In this document: positions 1-9,468 of the stretch, one piece after another
Position numbering within the stretch: position 1 is the first letter of the stretch
How the letters are laid out: every line of letters starts with the position of its first letter
Assembly (NCBI GenBank): GCA_021815805.1
Contig: JAKAZQ010000001.1
Span: 29,793 to 74,897 of the forward strand
DNA length: 45,105 nucleotides
Direction of reading: 5' to 3'
Origin: Pseudomonadota bacterium
Lineage (GTDB): Bacteria; Pseudomonadota; Gammaproteobacteria; Burkholderiales; Burkholderiaceae_C
Notes under the pieces: generated by a model
Seen by the model: only the letters and a program-made list of their open reading frames with translations
Database searches by the model: none
Told to the model about the DNA's origin: nothing
Translations under genes and position numbers: made by a program

Positions 1-38
1 AGCGCTGGCGTGTGCGCCGCTTCCCCGACTACCGATCC

Positions 39-1070
39 ATGAACCGACCCATTCTCGTCACCGGCGGCGCCGGATACATCGGCTCGCATACCTGCGTGGC
101 CCTCGTCGAAGCCGGCTACAGCCCGCTGGTGCTGGACAACCTCTGCAACAGCAGTGCCGAATCCCTGGCCCGCGTCGAACGCATCTGCGGCACCCGACCG
201 AACCTGATCGAAGGCGACGTGCGCGACGCCGCGCTGCTCGACCGCGTGCTCGGCGAGCACCAGCCGCAGGCGGTGATCCATTTCGCCGGGCTCAAGGCGG
301 TGGGTGAGTCCGTGCAGCAGCCGCTGTCCTACTACGACAACAACGTGGTCGGCACCTCGTGCCTGTTGCAGGCCATGCAGCGGGCCGGGTTGCGAAATCT
401 GATCTTCTCGTCGTCGGCCACGGTCTACGGCGACCCGGCGTCGGTGCCCATCCGCGAGCATTTCCCGCGCAGCGCGACCAACCCCTACGGCCGCAGCAAG
501 CTGATGATCGAGGACATCCTGGGCGACCTGCACCGCGCGGACGCGCGCTGGCGGCTCGCGCGCCTGCGCTACTTCAACCCGGTGGGGGCGCACCCCAGTG
601 GGCTGATCGGCGAGGATCCGCGCGGAGTGCCGAACAACCTCATGCCCTACATCACCCAGGTCGCGGTCGGCCGGCTGCAGCGCCTGCGTGTGTTCGGCGG
701 CGACTGGCCGACCACCGACGGCACCGGGGTGCGCGATTACATCCATGTCATGGACCTGGCGGAAGGCCATGTCGCGGCGCTGCGGCACCTGCTGTCCCAT
801 GACGGCATGTTCACCGTCAATCTCGGTACCGGCCAGGGTGTCTCCGTGCTGCAGATGGTGCGCGCGTTCGAGCGCAACAGCGGTCGACGCGTGGACTACG
901 AGATTGTCGAGCGCCGCGACGGCGACATCGCCGAGTGCTGGGCCGACGCGACGGCCGCGCACGAACTGCTGCAGTGGAAGGCGGTGCGCGACCTCGACAC
1001 CATCTGCGCCGACGCCTGGCGCTGGCAGCAGTCGAACCCGCAGGGCTTCGGCCCGGACACGCGCCACTGA
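39..1070 (+). CDS. galE: UDP-glucose 4-epimerase
   Basis: Interconverts UDP-galactose and UDP-glucose in the cytoplasm, feeding galactose use and surface polysaccharide synthesis. The 343-residue product begins with the NAD-binding Rossmann motif TGGAGYIGSHT, has the catalytic SSSATVYG stretch and the YGRSK (YxxxK) pair of extended SDRs, and carries the substrate-loop motif RYFNPVGAHPSG. The length matches the family (about 338 residues). I chose the ATG at 39 because the protein then starts five residues before the dinucleotide-binding motif; an in-frame GTG at 12 would add nine residues. No clear ribosome binding site is visible. It runs convergently towards glyA, with a hairpin repeat array in between. 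Family assignment is secure; the biological substrate is inferred. Confidence 0.95.
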   Translation: MNRPILVTGGAGYIGSHTCVALVEAGYSPLVLDNLCNSSAESLARVERICGTRPNLIEGDVRDAALLDRVLGEHQPQAVIHFAGLKAVGESVQQPLSYYDNNVVGTSCLLQAMQRAGLRNLIFSSSATVYGDPASVPIREHFPRSATNPYGRSKLMIEDILGDLHRADARWRLARLRYFNPVGAHPSGLIGEDPRGVPNNLMPYITQVAVGRLQRLRVFGGDWPTTDGTGVRDYIHVMDLAEGHVAALRHLLSHDGMFTVNLGTGQGVSVLQMVRAFERNSGRRVDYEIVERRDGDIAECWADATAAHELLQWKAVRDLDTICADAWRWQQSNPQGFGPDTRH

Positions 1071-1116
1071 ACCGGCGGCGCGGCCGCTGCACGCCGGGGG
1101 GGCTCCCGGCGTGCAC

Positions 1117-1280
1117 GGCGTCCGAAGACGCCCGGTGTGCACGGCGTCCGAAGACGCCCGGCACGCACGGCGTCCGAAGACGCCCGGCACGCGCGGCGTC
1201 CGAAGACGCCCGGCACGCACGGCGTCCGAAGACGCCCGGCACGCACGGCGTCCGAAGACGCCCGGCACGCACGGCGTGCC
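1117..1280. repeat. Tandem 26-bp repeat array, each unit a UUCG-type hairpin
   Basis: Six copies of a 26-bp unit start at 1117, 1143, 1169, 1195, 1221 and 1247, followed by a divergent seventh. Each unit holds a perfect 6-bp stem: GGCGTC-CGAA-GACGCC on the + strand. On the - strand it reads GGCGTC-TTCG-GACGCC, which is a C(UUCG)G tetraloop in RNA. The 10-bp spacers vary slightly (CGGTGTGCAC, CGGCACGCAC, CGGCACGCGC) while the six stems are identical. The array fills the gap between the convergent stop codons of galE and glyA. The orientation that gives UUCG loops is that of glyA mRNA. Confidence 0.95.
1264..1280 (-). terminator. Hairpin abutting the glyA stop codon
   Basis: GGCACG (1264-1269) and CGTGCC (1275-1280) form a 6-bp inverted repeat with a 5-nt loop directly next to the glyA stop. 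No T-tract follows, so intrinsic termination is uncertain; with the adjacent hairpin array it would block 3' exonucleases or slow polymerase. Confidence 0.4.
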
Positions 1281-2534
1281 TCAGGACTCGGGCGAGTACA
1301 CCGGGAAGGCGTCTGCCAGTTCACGCACCTGCGCGCGCACGCGCTGCAGCACGGCCTCGTCCTGCGGCGCGTCCAGCACGTCGGCGATCAGGTGCGCGGT
1401 GCGCACGACCTCGGCCTCGCCGAAGCCGCGCGTGGTCATGGCCGGCGTGCCGACACGGATTCCCGAGGTGACCATGGGTTTTTGCGGGTCGTTGGGAATC
1501 GCGTTCTTGTTCACCGTGATATGCGCCTGGCCCAGGCGCGCCTCCGCTTCCTTGCCGGTGATGTCCTTGGCGCGCAGGTCGACCAGCATCAGGTGGCTTT
1601 GCGTGCCGCCGGAGACGATGCGCAGGCCGCGCTCCTGCAACGCACGCGCCATGGCCTGCGCATTCGCCACCACGCGCTGCTGATAGACCTTGAACGCCGG
1701 CGACAGGGCCTCCTGGAAGGCCACCGCCTTGGCCGCGATCACGTGCATCAGCGGACCGCCCTGCAGGCCCGGGAAGATCGCGGAGTTGATCGCCTTCTCG
1801 TGCTCCGACTTCATCAGGATGATGCCTCCGCGCGGTCCGCGCAGGGTCTTGTGGGTGGTCGACGTGACGACATCCGCGTGCGGCACCGGGTTCGGGTAGA
1901 CGCCGGCGGCGACGAGCCCGGCGTAGTGCGCCATGTCGACCATGAAGCGAGCCCCGACCTCGCGTGCGATGGCGGCGCAGCGCTCGAAATCGATGTGCAG
2001 GCTGTAGGCCGACGCGCCGGCGATCAACAGCTTGGGCCGATGCTCCAGCGCCAGGCGGCGCATCTGCTCGTAGTCGATGCGCTCCTCGGCGTCGAGCCCG
2101 TAGGGCACCACCTTGAACCACTTGCCGCTGATGTTCAGGGGCATGCCGTGGGTCAGGTGCCCGCCCTCGGCAAGGCTCAGGCCCATGATGGTGTCGCCGG
2201 GGTTCAGGAACGCCAGGAACACCGCCTCGTTGGCCTGCGCGCCCGAGTGCGGCTGCACGTTGGCGGCATCGGCGCCGAACAGGCGCTTGACCCGGTCGAT
2301 GGCCAGGCTTTCGGCCACATCGACGTATTCGCAGCCGCCGTAGTAGCGACGCCCCGGATACCCCTCGGCGTACTTGTTGGTGAGCTGGGTTCCCTGCGCC
2401 TGCATCACCGCCGGAGAAGCGTAGTTCTCGGAGGCGATCAGCTCCAGGTGGTCGTGCTGGCGGCGGTTCTCGTTCTGGATGGCGGCCCACAGCTCGGGGT
2501 CGGCCTGAGCGATGGCGATGGAGCGGTCGAACAT
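1281..2534 (-). CDS. glyA: Serine hydroxymethyltransferase
   Basis: PLP enzyme that converts serine and tetrahydrofolate to glycine and 5,10-methylene-THF, the main entry to one-carbon metabolism. The 417-residue product has exactly the length of E. coli GlyA. It shows the conserved LIASENYAS near the N-terminus, the pyrophosphate-loop region [13 protein letters not shown], and the PLP-lysine motif [15 protein letters not shown] chose the ATG at 2534 (MFDRS) because homologues start there; a longer in-frame reading to 2621 adds an unconserved stretch. The gene stands alone. Its 3' end meets the hairpin array facing galE, and no glycine riboswitch is recognisable upstream. Confidence 0.96.
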   Translation of the reverse strand: MFDRSIAIAQADPELWAAIQNENRRQHDHLELIASENYASPAVMQAQGTQLTNKYAEGYPGRRYYGGCEYVDVAESLAIDRVKRLFGADAANVQPHSGAQANEAVFLAFLNPGDTIMGLSLAEGGHLTHGMPLNISGKWFKVVPYGLDAEERIDYEQMRRLALEHRPKLLIAGASAYSLHIDFERCAAIAREVGARFMVDMAHYAGLVAAGVYPNPVPHADVVTSTTHKTLRGPRGGIILMKSEHEKAINSAIFPGLQGGPLMHVIAAKAVAFQEALSPAFKVYQQRVVANAQAMARALQERGLRIVSGGTQSHLMLVDLRAKDITGKEAEARLGQAHITVNKNAIPNDPQKPMVTSGIRVGTPAMTTRGFGEAEVVRTAHLIADVLDAPQDEAVLQRVRAQVRELADAFPVYSPES

Positions 2535-2789
2535 GAAGGTTATCCCGGATGACGGAAGCGTCGGCGTCGATGCGGCGCCGACGGGGGGATCGCCCCGTTG
2601 CAAGAGGCGATCCTGCGGCATGGAGCCCAGGCGAACGGCGGCAAGAGGGCTGCGCTTCCCGGTGGTTGCTCCACCTCGGGCCGGATCCGCGCGCGCCCAC
2701 GGGCCGCGTGCGTGGCCGAACCTGATCGCCAGTCGCGCAACCGCGTCATGGTACCCGAGGCCGCGCCGGCGCGCCGCCCGCGCGCCGGC

Positions 2790-3611
2790 TCAGGTATTGG
2801 CCGACGTCGCCACCTGCGCGCTGCTCGCCGTCTGCACCTGCGGCGCGCCATGGCCGGCCGGCGCATGCGCCGAAGCCATGATCTGCCGCAGCTTCGCCTG
2901 CTCGCTCAGCACCTTCGACGCGTAGCCGCCGGAATCGCTGCTCGACGCCGCGCCCACGTACATGCGCAGCCCGGCCTGCAGCGACCCCCCGCGGTCGATG
3001 GCGTCGCGCAGCACCAGCGCGCCCACGCGCACGTTGGTCAGCGGATCCAGGCTGGCACGCGGGCCGCCATAGGGCGCGAACTTGGCACGGTGCACCTCGG
3101 GCATGACCTGCATGAGCCCGGTCGCACCCACCGCGCTGTGCGCATAGGGGTTGAACGACGATTCGACCGCCATCACCGCGAGGATGAGGGTCGGATCGAG
3201 GTGCTCGCGCTGTCCTGCGGCCCATGCCGCGGCGACCAGCTCGCGCATCGCCAGCGGCGCGATGCTGTAGCGCCGCGCCAGCCATTCGGCGACCGCGCGC
3301 TGCGCAGGACTGAGCGCGGGCATCGCCTGCGGTTCCAGCTCCACCACGGCACGCGCGTCGCTGACGCCCGTGGTGTTCGCGGTGGCCTGCCGGCCGAACG
3401 ATGCCAGGTCCTGCATGGCGACCTTGCGCGCGGCGGCCCACTGCATGGCCCCGTGCTCCAGCGAGAACACGGTCTGCGGGTGCACATAAAGGTAGGCGCC
3501 CGCCGCCACGACAAAAAAACCGACCATCATCAGCGTGTTGTGGGCCCACTGCAGGGCCTCCGCGCACACGCTGCGCCAGGCGGGAAGCTGGACTTGCGAG
3601 TCTTGCGACAT
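2790..3611 (-). CDS. Membrane-anchored lytic transglycosylase (SLT domain)
   Basis: Predicted to cleave the MurNAc-GlcNAc bond of peptidoglycan from the periplasmic side. The 273-residue protein has one N-terminal hydrophobic segment at about residues 27-45 (TLMMVGFFVVAAGAYLYV) with no cleavage site, so it looks like a type II membrane anchor. The SLT fold follows: the catalytic glutamate at about residue 153 in MAVESSFNPYAHS, then ATGLMQVMP, and a later region holding NVRVGALVLRDAI. The usual C-terminal AYNAG motif is replaced by a less typical MYVGAA. A good AGGAG ribosome binding site lies 8 nt before the ATG. It is transcribed alone, divergent from ubiD. The subfamily (MltC, Slt or EtgA-like) cannot be fixed by eye. 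Confidence 0.85.
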   Translation of the reverse strand: MSQDSQVQLPAWRSVCAEALQWAHNTLMMVGFFVVAAGAYLYVHPQTVFSLEHGAMQWAAARKVAMQDLASFGRQATANTTGVSDARAVVELEPQAMPALSPAQRAVAEWLARRYSIAPLAMRELVAAAWAAGQREHLDPTLILAVMAVESSFNPYAHSAVGATGLMQVMPEVHRAKFAPYGGPRASLDPLTNVRVGALVLRDAIDRGGSLQAGLRMYVGAASSSDSGGYASKVLSEQAKLRQIMASAHAPAGHGAPQVQTASSAQVATSANT

Positions 3612-3942
3612 CGTCTTCTCCTGTGTCGATGCGGTTTGCGCCGACGCGTCGCCGTAGAACGGCGCAAGCGGGCCGGCGACCCGGCACAGATCCGGAACCC
3701 GCGCATCGAGGCGCAGCCGCCTGGCCTAGGATGCGACAGGCGTGTCGTGTCCGGGCTCGGGGCCGGGACGGTTCCGGGTCGATTTCAATCCACGCGCAAC
3801 GCATGGCGGGCCCCGCGGGGCCGCGCATTCCTGCTCCCAAGCCTTGCAGGATGCGTGCAAGCGTGCGTGAACGGGCGCTATTTTAAGGCCTGCTTATATC
3901 CTGTCAACTCACAATCGTCCAATGAACCAAACTTCTGGATCT
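3612..3942. other. Divergent intergenic region between the transglycosylase and ubiD
   Basis: 331 bases without a supported gene. The part next to ubiD (about 3878-3915) is AT-rich against a GC-rich background, holding GCTATTTTAAGG and CTTATATCC, and is the likely promoter zone for one or both divergent genes. I could not identify a well-spaced -35/-10 pair or an operator. Confidence 0.5.
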
Positions 3943-5493
3943 ATGCGATACCGCGACCTCAGGGATTTCCTGGATTTTCTCCGCGGGCAGGACGACCTCG
4001 TCGATGTCGAGCAGCCGGTCGACCCGAAGCTCGAGATGACCGCGGTATGCGATGCCATGCTGCAGCGCGGGGGCCCGGCCTTGCTGTTTCGCCGCCCCAC
4101 CGGCCACGACATGCCCGTGCTCGGCAACCTGTTCGGCACCACGCGACGCGTCGCCCTGGCCATGGGCGCCGCCGACAGCAGCGAGTTGCGGCGCATCGGC
4201 GAGGTGCTGGCGGCGCTGCGCCAGCCGGAACCGCCGCGCCGGCTCGGCGACGCCGGAGAGTTGCTGCGTCTGGTGCGCGCTGTCTGGGACATGCGCCCGA
4301 GCACGCTGCGACGCCCGCCGTGCCAGCAGAAATGCCTGCGCGGCACGCAGGTCGACCTCGACGCACTGCCCCTGCAGACCTGCTGGCCCGGCGACGCCGC
4401 GCCCCTGCTCACCTGGGGCCTGGTGGTGACGCGCGGACCGCGCAAGCCGCGCCAGAACCTGGGCATCTACCGCCAGCAACGGATCGGGCGCAATCGCCTG
4501 ATCATGCGCTGGCTTTCGCATCGCGGCGGCGCCCTGGATTTTCGCGACCACGCAGCCATGCACCCGGGCCGGCCGTTTCCCATCGCGGTGGCCCTCGGCG
4601 CCGACCCCGCGACCATCCTCGGCGCAGTCACGCCGGTTCCGGACAGCCTGTCCGAATACCAGTTCGCCGGCCTGCTGCGCGGCGCACGCACCGAACTCGC
4701 CGATTGCCTGGAGCTTGCGCTGCAGGTTCCGGCGCATGCCGAGATCGTGCTCGAGGGCCACATCCCGCCGGCCGAAAAGGGCTTTCGCGGCACCAGCGAG
4801 CATGGCGTCGAACTGCGCGAGATCGATGGCTGGCTGCACGCGCTGGAGGGGCCGTTCGGCGACCACACCGGCTACTACAACGAACAGGAATGGTTTCCGG
4901 TGTTCGAGGTGAGTTGCGTGACGCAGCGCGAGCAGGCGCTGTATCACTCCACCTACACCGGCAAGCCGCCGGACGAGCCGGCCGTTCTCGGTGCGGCGCT
5001 GGGCGAGGTGTTCGTACCCCTGCTGCGTCAGCAGTTCCCCGAGATCACCGACGTCTATCTGCCGCCCGAGGGCTGCTCCTACCGGCTCGCCGTGGTGTCG
5101 ATGCGCAAGCAGTACGCCGGGCACGGAAAGCGCGTGATGATGGGACTGTGGAGTTTCCTGCGCCAGTTTCTGTACACAAAATTCATCATCGTCACCGATG
5201 ACGATGTCAATATCCGGGATTGGCGCGACGTGATCTGGGCCATCACGACCCGCATGGACCCGGTGCGCGACACCACGCTGATCGACTCGACGCCCATCGA
5301 CTATCTCGATTTCGCATCGCCGCAAGCCGGGCTCGGCGGGAAAATGGGCCTCGATGCCACGCACAAATGGCCGGGCGAGACCAGCCGTGAGTGGGGACGC
5401 GCCATCGTGCCCGACGCGCAGGTGCGGCAGCGCGCGGAACACCTGGTGCAGCAGTTGTGGCCGGCCGGACGCGCCGCGACGTCCGCGTTGTGA
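3943..5493 (+). CDS. ubiD: 4-hydroxy-3-polyprenylbenzoate decarboxylase
   Basis: Decarboxylates the polyprenylated 4-hydroxybenzoate ring in ubiquinone biosynthesis using prenylated FMN supplied by UbiX. The 516-residue product has family hallmarks: [13 protein letters not shown] at the start, [15 protein letters not shown] (prFMN/metal site region), the [11 protein letters not shown] motif, and a C-terminal region ending with [10 protein letters not shown]. coli UbiD is 497 residues. Homologues begin M(K/R)YxDLRDF, so I start at 3943; an in-frame ATG at 3922 adds seven residues and neither has a clear ribosome binding site. No ubiX lies in the window. The gene is followed by DUF748 on the same strand after 70 bp. 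Confidence 0.95.
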   Translation: MRYRDLRDFLDFLRGQDDLVDVEQPVDPKLEMTAVCDAMLQRGGPALLFRRPTGHDMPVLGNLFGTTRRVALAMGAADSSELRRIGEVLAALRQPEPPRRLGDAGELLRLVRAVWDMRPSTLRRPPCQQKCLRGTQVDLDALPLQTCWPGDAAPLLTWGLVVTRGPRKPRQNLGIYRQQRIGRNRLIMRWLSHRGGALDFRDHAAMHPGRPFPIAVALGADPATILGAVTPVPDSLSEYQFAGLLRGARTELADCLELALQVPAHAEIVLEGHIPPAEKGFRGTSEHGVELREIDGWLHALEGPFGDHTGYYNEQEWFPVFEVSCVTQREQALYHSTYTGKPPDEPAVLGAALGEVFVPLLRQQFPEITDVYLPPEGCSYRLAVVSMRKQYAGHGKRVMMGLWSFLRQFLYTKFIIVTDDDVNIRDWRDVIWAITTRMDPVRDTTLIDSTPIDYLDFASPQAGLGGKMGLDATHKWPGETSREWGRAIVPDAQVRQRAEHLVQQLWPAGRAATSAL

Positions 5494-5563
5494 CGGCGGC
5501 GCGCGGCTGATCGCGGCATGAAGCCATCACAACAACGTGGCATTTGCCCATAATTCGGAAATC

Positions 5564-8500
5564 ATGCACCCGATGGCACGTACCGGCCTGCGCTGGAGCC
5601 TGCGCCTTTTGCTGGCGCTGGTGGCGCTCGCGCTTGCGCTCGCGGCCAGCTCGCCCTGGACGGTGCCGCACTGGCTGCGACGCGAGATCCCGCGCATCGG
5701 GCAGCAGCAACTCGGACGCGTGGTGCAGGTCGGGCCGATCTCCTTCAACCCGCTGCGCCTGCGTCTGCAGATCGACGACCTGCGCGTACGCGAGGCCGGC
5801 GCACCGTCGGGGAGCGGGTCGGGCGCGCAGCCCGACGCGCTGCTTCTGCGCCACGGCGTGCTGCGCCTGGACTGGAGCAGCCTGTGGGGTCTGCACCCGC
5901 GCGTGGGTGAGCTGCTGCTGCAGGGCCTGCAGCTACGCCTGGTGCGTGACGCCACCGGGCGCCTCGACATCGACGACCTGCTGCGGCGTCTGGCCCGCCG
6001 TCCGGCGACGCCCGGCGCCGCGCCGGTGGCCTTCGCGCTGGACGTGCTCGAACTGCGCGACGGCAGCGTGCTGTACGAAGACCGCGCCAGCGGCGTGCGC
6101 AGCCGGCTGGCGCATCTGGGCCTGCGCCTGACCCGGCTGTCGACGCTGTCGGGGGCGGACGGCGCACTGCACGCCCAGGCGCATGCGCTGCTCGATGGCG
6201 CGCCGCTGCAGTTGCGCGTGGACGGGCATCTGCTGGGGCCGCAGCGTTCGTTGCGCGCCAGCCTGCACCTGCAGGATCTGGCGCTCGGCGCGTGGCGTGC
6301 GCTGCAACCGGCCTCCTGGGCGGTGCGCCTGCACTCCGGCACGCTGGCCACGAAGCTGCAGCTGGACTGGACAGCGGGCGACGCCACCGGCCCGCGGCTG
6401 AGCGGAGACGTGCGCTTGCGGGGGCTGCAGCTGCGCCATGCCGGGCAGCCGTTCGTCGAGTTGCGACAAGCCGATCTCGGCCTGCGATCCGTGCTTCCGC
6501 TGCGCCACGAAGTGGACCTCGGCACGCTGCGCATCGACGGCGTGCGAGCCACGCTGGATCGCGCACAATGGCGCGCCACGAAGGCCAAGAAGGCCGCGTC
6601 CGGCACGTCCGGCACGTCCGGCACGCCCGGCACGCCCGGCACGACCGGCGCAACCGGCGCAACCGGCGCGCCGCCCGGCGCATCGACCGCGCCTGCCGGC
6701 AGCGCAGCCGTCTGGCATGTGCAATGGGCCGGGCTGCAGGTACAGGATGCGCAGGCCCACTGGCACGACGCCACGCTGCAGCCGGCGCTCGACTGGCAGT
6801 TCTCGATGCCGCAACTGCAGGCAGGCCCCGGGCAGTGGCCGCTGCGCGCGCCGGTGCAGGCACGGCTGCAACTGCTCGGTCCGAAGGGCCTGCAGCTGCT
6901 TGCGCAGGGCACGCTGGCCAGCGCGCGCGATGCGCTGCAGCTGCGCATCCAGGGACTGCGGGCGGACCTGGCGCGTGCGTACGCCGCGCCATGGCTGCAT
7001 GGCGCGGCGTTGCCCGGTGGCACGCTGCAGGCGAACCTGGATGTGCTGTGGCAGGCCCACCTGCTGCGCGTGGATCTGCCGCTGGCCCGCTGGAGCGGCT
7101 TCGACTGGGCGGCGGCCGGCGGCGCGGGTCCGCGCGCGCGGCAGATCGTGCTGCGCAACGCCAGCCTGCACTGGACCCCTGGCGGCGCAGCGCCCGGCCT
7201 GCGCGCGGCCGAGCTCGACATCGAGCAGCCGGCCAGCGGCCGCGGCGCCGGGCTGCGCGCGGCCGGCGTGCAACTGCATGACCTCGGCGTCGACCTGGCG
7301 GCCCACCGCGTGCAGGTCGGCCGGCTCGAGGTGCTCAAGCCCCTGGTCTCGCTGGCGCGCGATTCCAGCGGCCGCTGGTCGGTGGGCGACTGGCTGCCGG
7401 CCGGGCTGCTGCCGGCGCACCATGGTGCGTCGACAGCCGAGCCGCCGCGCCATGGCGCTTCGCGAGCCGCGCCGCCGCCCTGGAGCCTGCAGCTCGGCGC
7501 GGTGCGCGTGCGCGACGGCAGCGCCTACCTGGCCGACACCTATCCCCGGCAGGCGGTGGTGCTGGCGGCCAGCGCCATCGACGCCGAGCTGCACGGCTTC
7601 GACTGGCCCCTGCGCAAGCCGGCCGGCTTCAGCATCCAGGCGCGGCTGCGCGACGCCCGGCAGGCGCCTGCGCCACAGACGGGGGCGGCCGCGCACGCCG
7701 GCGCGCAGGGCGGCACGCTGCGCCTGCGCGGCAGCGTGGCGGCGGCGCCGTGGCGCGTGCGCGCGCAAGTGGTGGCGCGCGACCTGCCCGCCCAGGTGGC
7801 GGCCGATTACCTGCCGCGCTGGAACGCCCGCGTGCTGCGCGCGCGCGGCAGCGCCGACGGACGTCTCGACGTGCGAGCCGGCCGGCGCGGACTGCAACTG
7901 GGCTTCGACGGCGACGCCGCCGTCACCGACCTCGCCGTCGACACCGTGCAGCCCGACGCCGACCTGCTGGCCTGGCAGGCGCTGCGCCTGCAGCGCCTGC
8001 ACCTGCGCATCGACCCGCAGGCGCGCCCGCGCCTGGATATCGCTCAGGTGGTGCTGCACGACTTCCGCGCGCGTCTGAGCCTGAGCCGCCATGCACGCCT
8101 GAACGTGCTGCAGGTGCTGCGTCCGGCAGCCCCTGCGAAGCCGCCCGCGGCGTCCGGCCCGGCGCCGCGCGCGACGCCGCGACGGACGCTGCGCGTGCGC
8201 ATCGGCGGCATCGTGCTCGATCATGGCCGCGTCAACTGGACCGACCACTTCGTGCAGCCGAATTACTCGACCAGCCTGACCGACGTGCACGGCAGCATCG
8301 GCAGCTTCGCGTCCGACTCGCCGACGCAGGCCGACGTCGACCTGCGCGCGGTGGCCGAGGGCACGGCGGCGGTGGCGCTGGCAGGCAAGGCGAATCCGCT
8401 GCTCAGCCCGCCGCAACTCGATCTGCGGGCGCGCGTGGACGATCTGCAGCTGGCGCCGCTGACCCCCTACTCCCGGCGCTATGCGGGCTACGGCATCGAG

Positions 8501-9382
8501 CGCGGGCTGCTGTCCATGAACGTGCACTACGACATCGATGCCGGCGGCCGGCTGCAGGCGGACAACCGGCTGGTGCTGCGCCAGCTCACCTTCGGGGCGC
8601 ACGTACCCAGCCCGACCGCGACCCGGCTGCCGCTGCTGCTGGCGGTGGATCTGCTGAAGGACCGCAACGGCAACATCCACCTGGACATCCCGATCTCCGG
8701 CTCGTTGCACGATCCGGAGTTCAGCCTCGGCTCGGTGATCGGCGAGGCGGTGGCCAAGCTGCTGCTGCGCGCGGTGACCGCACCGTTCTCCCTCATGGGC
8801 CACATGTTCCAGGGCGGCAAGCCGCCGCCGCAGCTGGACGTCGTGCCTTTCGCCGCCGGCTCGGCGCACCCCGGCGGCGCGGACATGCCGCGCCTGCGGG
8901 ATATCGCACGCCTGCTGCAGGCCAAGCCGCGACTGGTCGTGACCATCACCGGGCATGCCTGCGTCGACGAGACCGCGGCGTATCGCCAAGCCGTGCTGGA
9001 GCGCCAGTTGCTGGCGCAGTGGCGCAGCGACCTGCCGCGCGCCGAGGCCTATGCCCATGCCCATGACCGCCGGGTTCCGGCGGACGCACGCGCCCAGGCG
9101 CTGGCGGCGCTGTATCGCAACACGGCGCTTCCCGACAAGCCGCGCAACGCCCTGGGCCTGGCGCGCGGCGTGCCGCCGGACACCATGCAGCGGCTGCTGC
9201 TGCGCGCCATCCCCGGCGGCCAGGATCACCTGCTGGCGCTGGCCATGCGGCGCGCGGTGGCGCTGCGCGACGCGTTGAACGGGCTCGGCGTGCCGGCGCT
9301 GCGCCAGTTCATCGCCGCGCCCGAAGTCGCGCGCGACGCCGGCTGCCAGCCGAGCGCGCGGCTGAGCGTGAGCCTGCCTTGA
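5564..9382 (+). CDS. DUF748 / AsmA-like giant envelope protein
   Basis: The 1272-residue protein has an N-terminal signal anchor (about residues 9-29, LRLLLALVALALALAAS) and a long series of amphipathic beta-rich repeats of the kind seen in AsmA-like proteins. The N-terminal VGPISFNPLRLRLQIDDLRV and the C-terminal DUF748 stretch (NYSTSLTDVHGSIGSF, then ITGHACVDETAAYR, which resembles an OmpA-like helix-strand unit) place it in the DUF748 family. AsmA-like relatives such as TamB, YhdP and YdbH span the periplasm and are linked to phospholipid transport; that role is inference here. A collagen-like tract is inserted at residues 346-369. The start is uncertain: ATGs at 5564 and 5573 and a GTG at 5537 are all in frame. 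Confidence 0.85.
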   Translation: MHPMARTGLRWSLRLLLALVALALALAASSPWTVPHWLRREIPRIGQQQLGRVVQVGPISFNPLRLRLQIDDLRVREAGAPSGSGSGAQPDALLLRHGVLRLDWSSLWGLHPRVGELLLQGLQLRLVRDATGRLDIDDLLRRLARRPATPGAAPVAFALDVLELRDGSVLYEDRASGVRSRLAHLGLRLTRLSTLSGADGALHAQAHALLDGAPLQLRVDGHLLGPQRSLRASLHLQDLALGAWRALQPASWAVRLHSGTLATKLQLDWTAGDATGPRLSGDVRLRGLQLRHAGQPFVELRQADLGLRSVLPLRHEVDLGTLRIDGVRATLDRAQWRATKAKKAASGTSGTSGTPGTPGTTGATGATGAPPGASTAPAGSAAVWHVQWAGLQVQDAQAHWHDATLQPALDWQFSMPQLQAGPGQWPLRAPVQARLQLLGPKGLQLLAQGTLASARDALQLRIQGLRADLARAYAAPWLHGAALPGGTLQANLDVLWQAHLLRVDLPLARWSGFDWAAAGGAGPRARQIVLRNASLHWTPGGAAPGLRAAELDIEQPASGRGAGLRAAGVQLHDLGVDLAAHRVQVGRLEVLKPLVSLARDSSGRWSVGDWLPAGLLPAHHGASTAEPPRHGASRAAPPPWSLQLGAVRVRDGSAYLADTYPRQAVVLAASAIDAELHGFDWPLRKPAGFSIQARLRDARQAPAPQTGAAAHAGAQGGTLRLRGSVAAAPWRVRAQVVARDLPAQVAADYLPRWNARVLRARGSADGRLDVRAGRRGLQLGFDGDAAVTDLAVDTVQPDADLLAWQALRLQRLHLRIDPQARPRLDIAQVVLHDFRARLSLSRHARLNVLQVLRPAAPAKPPAASGPAPRATPRRTLRVRIGGIVLDHGRVNWTDHFVQPNYSTSLTDVHGSIGSFASDSPTQADVDLRAVAEGTAAVALAGKANPLLSPPQLDLRARVDDLQLAPLTPYSRRYAGYGIERGLLSMNVHYDIDAGGRLQADNRLVLRQLTFGAHVPSPTATRLPLLLAVDLLKDRNGNIHLDIPISGSLHDPEFSLGSVIGEAVAKLLLRAVTAPFSLMGHMFQGGKPPPQLDVVPFAAGSAHPGGADMPRLRDIARLLQAKPRLVVTITGHACVDETAAYRQAVLERQLLAQWRSDLPRAEAYAHAHDRRVPADARAQALAALYRNTALPDKPRNALGLARGVPPDTMQRLLLRAIPGGQDHLLALAMRRAVALRDALNGLGVPALRQFIAAPEVARDAGCQPSARLSVSLP
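6599..6670 (+). repeat. In-frame 9-bp tandem repeat encoding a collagen-like tract
   Basis: Eight consecutive 9-bp units (three TCCGGCACG, two CCCGGCACG, two ACCGGCGCA, one ACCGGCGCG) lie exactly in frame inside the DUF748 gene and encode Gly-X-Y-like triplets (SGT, PGT, TGA) at residues 346-369. Copy-number change would lengthen or shorten the linker without a frameshift. Confidence 0.95.
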
Positions 9383-9434
9383 AGTCCCTCGCGCGCCTGC
9401 GTCCCTGTCGCCGGGATGGCTCCTGCCGCACCCC

Positions 9435-9463
9435 TTGACGCTGGCGCCGCACAGGCATAGATT
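9435..9463 (+). promoter_or_regulatory. Sigma-70-like promoter of an intergenic transcript
   Basis: TTGACG (9435-9440), a 17-bp spacer and TAGATT (9458-9463) lie 52 bp after the DUF748 stop codon. Five of six -35 bases and four of six -10 bases match consensus, with ideal spacing. The predicted start is about 9468-9471. No same-strand gene lies downstream before a terminator and a convergent gene. Confidence 0.65.
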
Positions 9464-9468
9464 GGGAA

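Noticed and set aside
1117..1280. CRISPR array
   Set aside because: Units are contiguous 26-bp repeats with 10-bp near-identical spacers, no cas genes nearby and no unique spacers.
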